Below, in pieces: positions 5,646 through 7,322 of a stretch of DNA of 7,322 nt. The notes beneath the pieces were generated by a model. The model was given only the letters and a program-made list of their open reading frames with translations, did no database searches and was not told where the DNA came from. The stretch lies in the NCBI GenBank assembly GCA_005888515.1, contig VAZR01000175.1, forward strand, positions 1 through 7,322, in the 5' to 3' direction. Every line of letters starts with the position of its first letter. Position 1 is the stretch's first letter. The DNA comes from Alphaproteobacteria bacterium (GTDB taxonomy: Bacteria > Pseudomonadota > Alphaproteobacteria > ATCC43930 > CGMCC-115725). Both the position numbers and the translations under genes were made by a program.

Positions 5646-7046
5646 GTGCTGCTGCTCCAGCGCACCCAGAGCATGCTCGGCGGCGTTGGCAATGTGGCGC
5701 GCAACATCGCGGCCCTCGGCGGCAGGGCGGTGTTGATGGGCCTCCTCGGGCAGGATCAGGCCGGGCAGGAAGTCCGCAATCTGATGCGCGAGACGGCGGG
5801 GATCGTCGATGCCCATGTCGCGAGCGCCAATCGGCCGACGATCTGCAAGACCCGCTTTATCGCTGGCCATCAGCAGCTGGTCCGGGTCGATGAGGAAAGC
5901 CCGCATGATCTGGAGGGCGAGGAAGAAACGGCGCTGATTACCGCGCTCGACCGTTACCTCGGCGATTGCGATGCGGTGATCCTGTCCGATTACGCCAAAG
6001 GTACGCTCGGGCCGAAGCTCATCGAGACGGCGATCGCGCGCGGCCGGGCGCTCGGCATCCCGGTGTATGTCGATCCGAAAACCACCGATTTCGCGCGCTA
6101 CCGCGGCGCGACTTGCATCGCCCCGAACCTGAAGGAGCTGGCGGCAGCGGCGCAGATGCCGGTGGCAACCGACGCCGAAGTGATCGCGGCGGCGACCAAG
6201 GTCATGCGAGCCGCCGCGACCGACGCCATTCTGGCGACCCGCTCGGAAATGGGCATGGCGCTGGTCGAAGCTTCGGGCGCGGTGCAGCTCGAACCGGCGC
6301 GGGCGCGCGAGGTGTTCGACGTGTCGGGCGCCGGCGACACGGTCATGGCGGTGCTGGCGCTCGCCTGCGCGAGCGGCTATTCGCTGCCGCAGGCGATGCA
6401 TCTCGCCAACACCGCCGCCGGGATCGCCGTCAGCAAGCTCGGCACCGCGACGGTCGAGCTCGACGAATTAATGCTCGAATTGTCGCGCGACGTGCGCGAC
6501 AAGGACTGGCACCGCGCGAAATACTACAGCACCGAGGAAGCCGAGACGCTGGTGCGGCGGTGGAAAAGCCGCGGCCTCTCGGTGGGCTTCACCAATGGCT
6601 GCTTCGACGTGCTGCACGCCGGCCACATTGCATTGCTGGCGGCGGCGCGCGCCCAATGCGACCGGCTGATCGTGGCGCTCAACACCGATCGCGGCGTGCG
6701 CCGGCTCAAGGGGCCGGAGCGGCCGGTCAATGGCCTGACCGACCGGTCGGCGGTCATCGCTGCGGTCGAATCGGTCGATGCCGTCATCAGCTTCGATGAG
6801 GAGACGCCGATCGACCTCATCCGCCGGCTGAAGCCGGATGTGCTGGTCAAGGGCGGCGATTACACGATCGAGGGCGTCGTCGGCCATGAGGTGGTCGAGG
6901 CCAATGGCGGCCGGGTATTGCTCGTCGAGCTCGTCGAAGGACGCTCGACGACGCGGCTGATCGAGGCGATCCGCGCCACGCCCGCGGCTCCCGGCACCCG
7001 CGCTGCGCGTGCCTCGCGGGCGCGGTCGAAGGAGGACGCCGCCTGA
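5646..7046 (+). CDS. hldE: Bifunctional heptose-7-phosphate kinase / heptose-1-phosphate adenylyltransferase, 5'-truncated
   Basis: This cytosolic LPS-precursor enzyme phosphorylates D-glycero-beta-D-manno-heptose 7-phosphate at C1 and later couples the 1-phosphate to AMP. The first domain (about 1-285) is a PfkB/ribokinase-type kinase with LGGVGNVARNIAALGG (11-26), FIAGHQQLVRVD, LSDYAKG, DPKTTDFARYRG and the catalytic DVSGAGDT (Asp231 as base). The second domain (about 310-442) is a nucleotidyltransferase with GFTNGCFDVLHAGH (HAGH 324-327), RPVNGL and VKGGDY. A basic Arg/Ala-rich tail of about 20 residues follows. The N-terminal strand and the motif usually read GDxMLDxYxxGxxxRISPEAP are absent. 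In-frame sequence is open only from 5607, and similarity to the family starts at about PAPVLLL (5637). The first possible start is GTG 5646, without a good ribosome site; ATG 5673 is the next. Kinase activity is doubtful because substrate-binding residues are lost; the transferase domain looks intact. Confidence 0.88.
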   Translation: MLLLQRTQSMLGGVGNVARNIAALGGRAVLMGLLGQDQAGQEVRNLMRETAGIVDAHVASANRPTICKTRFIAGHQQLVRVDEESPHDLEGEEETALITALDRYLGDCDAVILSDYAKGTLGPKLIETAIARGRALGIPVYVDPKTTDFARYRGATCIAPNLKELAAAAQMPVATDAEVIAAATKVMRAAATDAILATRSEMGMALVEASGAVQLEPARAREVFDVSGAGDTVMAVLALACASGYSLPQAMHLANTAAGIAVSKLGTATVELDELMLELSRDVRDKDWHRAKYYSTEEAETLVRRWKSRGLSVGFTNGCFDVLHAGHIALLAAARAQCDRLIVALNTDRGVRRLKGPERPVNGLTDRSAVIAAVESVDAVISFDEETPIDLIRRLKPDVLVKGGDYTIEGVVGHEVVEANGGRVLLVELVEGRSTTRLIEAIRATPAAPGTRAARASRARSKEDAA

Positions 7047-7073
7047 TGCACGTCGCCGGATGCTGATCGTCAA

Positions 7074-7322
7074 ATGTTAGTCGTTACGGGCGGCGGCGGG
7101 TTTATCGGCTCGGTGCTCGCGGCCGAGCTCAACGAAGCCGGCCATGCCGATCTCGTTATCGTCGATCATTTCGGCAGCGGCGATAAATGGCGCAACATCG
7201 CCAAGCGCGAGTTTGCCGAGATCCTGCCGATCGACGGCTTGCTCCCGTGGCTCGAGCGGTTCGGCGGCGAAGTCGAGGCGGTGTTTCACCTCGGCGCGAT
7301 CTCGGCCACGACCTTCACCGAC
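7074..7322 (+). CDS. hldD: ADP-L-glycero-D-manno-heptose 6-epimerase, 5' part
   Basis: The first 83 residues of an extended short-chain dehydrogenase are present; the gene runs off the window. It converts ADP-D-glycero-heptose to ADP-L-glycero-heptose using bound NADP+ and is the step after HldE in LPS inner-core synthesis. The Rossmann fold opens with VTGGGGFIGS (residues 4-13, glycine-rich nucleotide site). It continues with DLVIVDHFGSGDKWRNIAKRE (27-47 region) and VFHLGAISATTFTD near the window end, matching the HldD order. The HLGAIS form and the KWRN motif are of the alphaproteobacterial kind. The ATG at 7074 is 27 bases after the hldE stop and keeps the nucleotide-binding motif at the usual distance from the N-terminus. 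The ribosome site is poor. A very short alternative ORF (MHVAGC) begins at 7046 on the hldE stop. Operon coupling with hldE is likely. Confidence 0.9.
   Translation, partial: MLVVTGGGGFIGSVLAAELNEAGHADLVIVDHFGSGDKWRNIAKREFAEILPIDGLLPWLERFGGEVEAVFHLGAISATTFTD

Noticed and set aside
5315..5736. Plus-strand frames (5315-5614 and 5527-5736) that might supply the missing N-terminus of hldE.
   Set aside because: Neither contains the GDxMLD or RISPEAP-type motifs in any frame, so they do not encode the lost segment.
5586..6401. A 271-codon minus-strand open frame opposite hldE, and similar frames opposite the nucleotidyltransferase domain and the enolase-superfamily gene.
   Set aside because: The composition is Arg/His/Asp-rich and typical of antisense frames; the plus-strand genes are clear.
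7046..7066. Six-codon ORF MHVAGC overlapping the hldE stop as a leader peptide.
   Set aside because: It is too short to support, with no attenuator-like repeats of one amino acid and no following hairpin seen.
1..7322. tRNA, rRNA, CRISPR arrays, insertion sequences and tandem repeats.
   Set aside because: Scanned by eye on both strands; no cloverleaf, spaced direct repeats, transposase motifs or terminal inverted repeats could be supported.

Overview
The window is GC-rich and reads as a chromosomal segment of a Gram-negative alphaproteobacterium. The grounds are a split glycine dehydrogenase (separate GcvPB subunit), a complete-looking tail of the LPS heptose pathway (HldE followed by HldD), and HldD residues of an alphaproteobacterial flavour (GKWRN-like DKWRN and HLGAIS in place of HEGACSS). 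A Rhodospirillales-type lineage is possible, but the genus cannot be read from the sequence.

Layout, left to right. (1) The 3' end of gcvPB (to 626), plus strand. (2) A compact, lower-GC toxin-antitoxin remnant at 627-1206: an extended -10 promoter placed so that the antitoxin would be leaderless, a 74-residue antitoxin-like gene, and a ParE-family toxin gene broken by a frameshift. (3) A 1-Cys peroxiredoxin (1387-2043). (4) Convergent to it on the minus strand, an exported ABC-transporter substrate-binding protein of the helical-backbone (BtuF/FepB-like) type with a very long Pro/Ala/Ser-rich tail. (5) Divergent from that, an enolase-superfamily (mandelate racemase / muconate lactonizing enzyme) protein. 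(6) A lower-GC patch at about 4841-5635 with a minus-strand two-gene module: a DUF4926-like 68-residue protein and a DUF6883-like 113-residue protein joined by an ATGA overlap. (7) hldE, which begins abruptly at the right edge of that patch and lacks about 36-45 N-terminal residues of the kinase domain, then hldD, which runs off the window.

How the genes relate. HldE and HldD act in succession in ADP-L-glycero-D-manno-heptose synthesis for the LPS inner core, and are arranged as an operon. GcvPB is part of glycine cleavage. The peroxiredoxin, substrate-binding protein and enolase-superfamily enzyme look like independent metabolic or stress genes, with no shared operon. The two lower-GC patches are accessory: one is a decayed toxin-antitoxin pair, and the other is an intact overlapping pair of small uncharacterised proteins whose arrival or rearrangement probably removed the start of hldE. 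That second patch is the part most worth following up. All family assignments are from sequence recognition by eye; no search was run.
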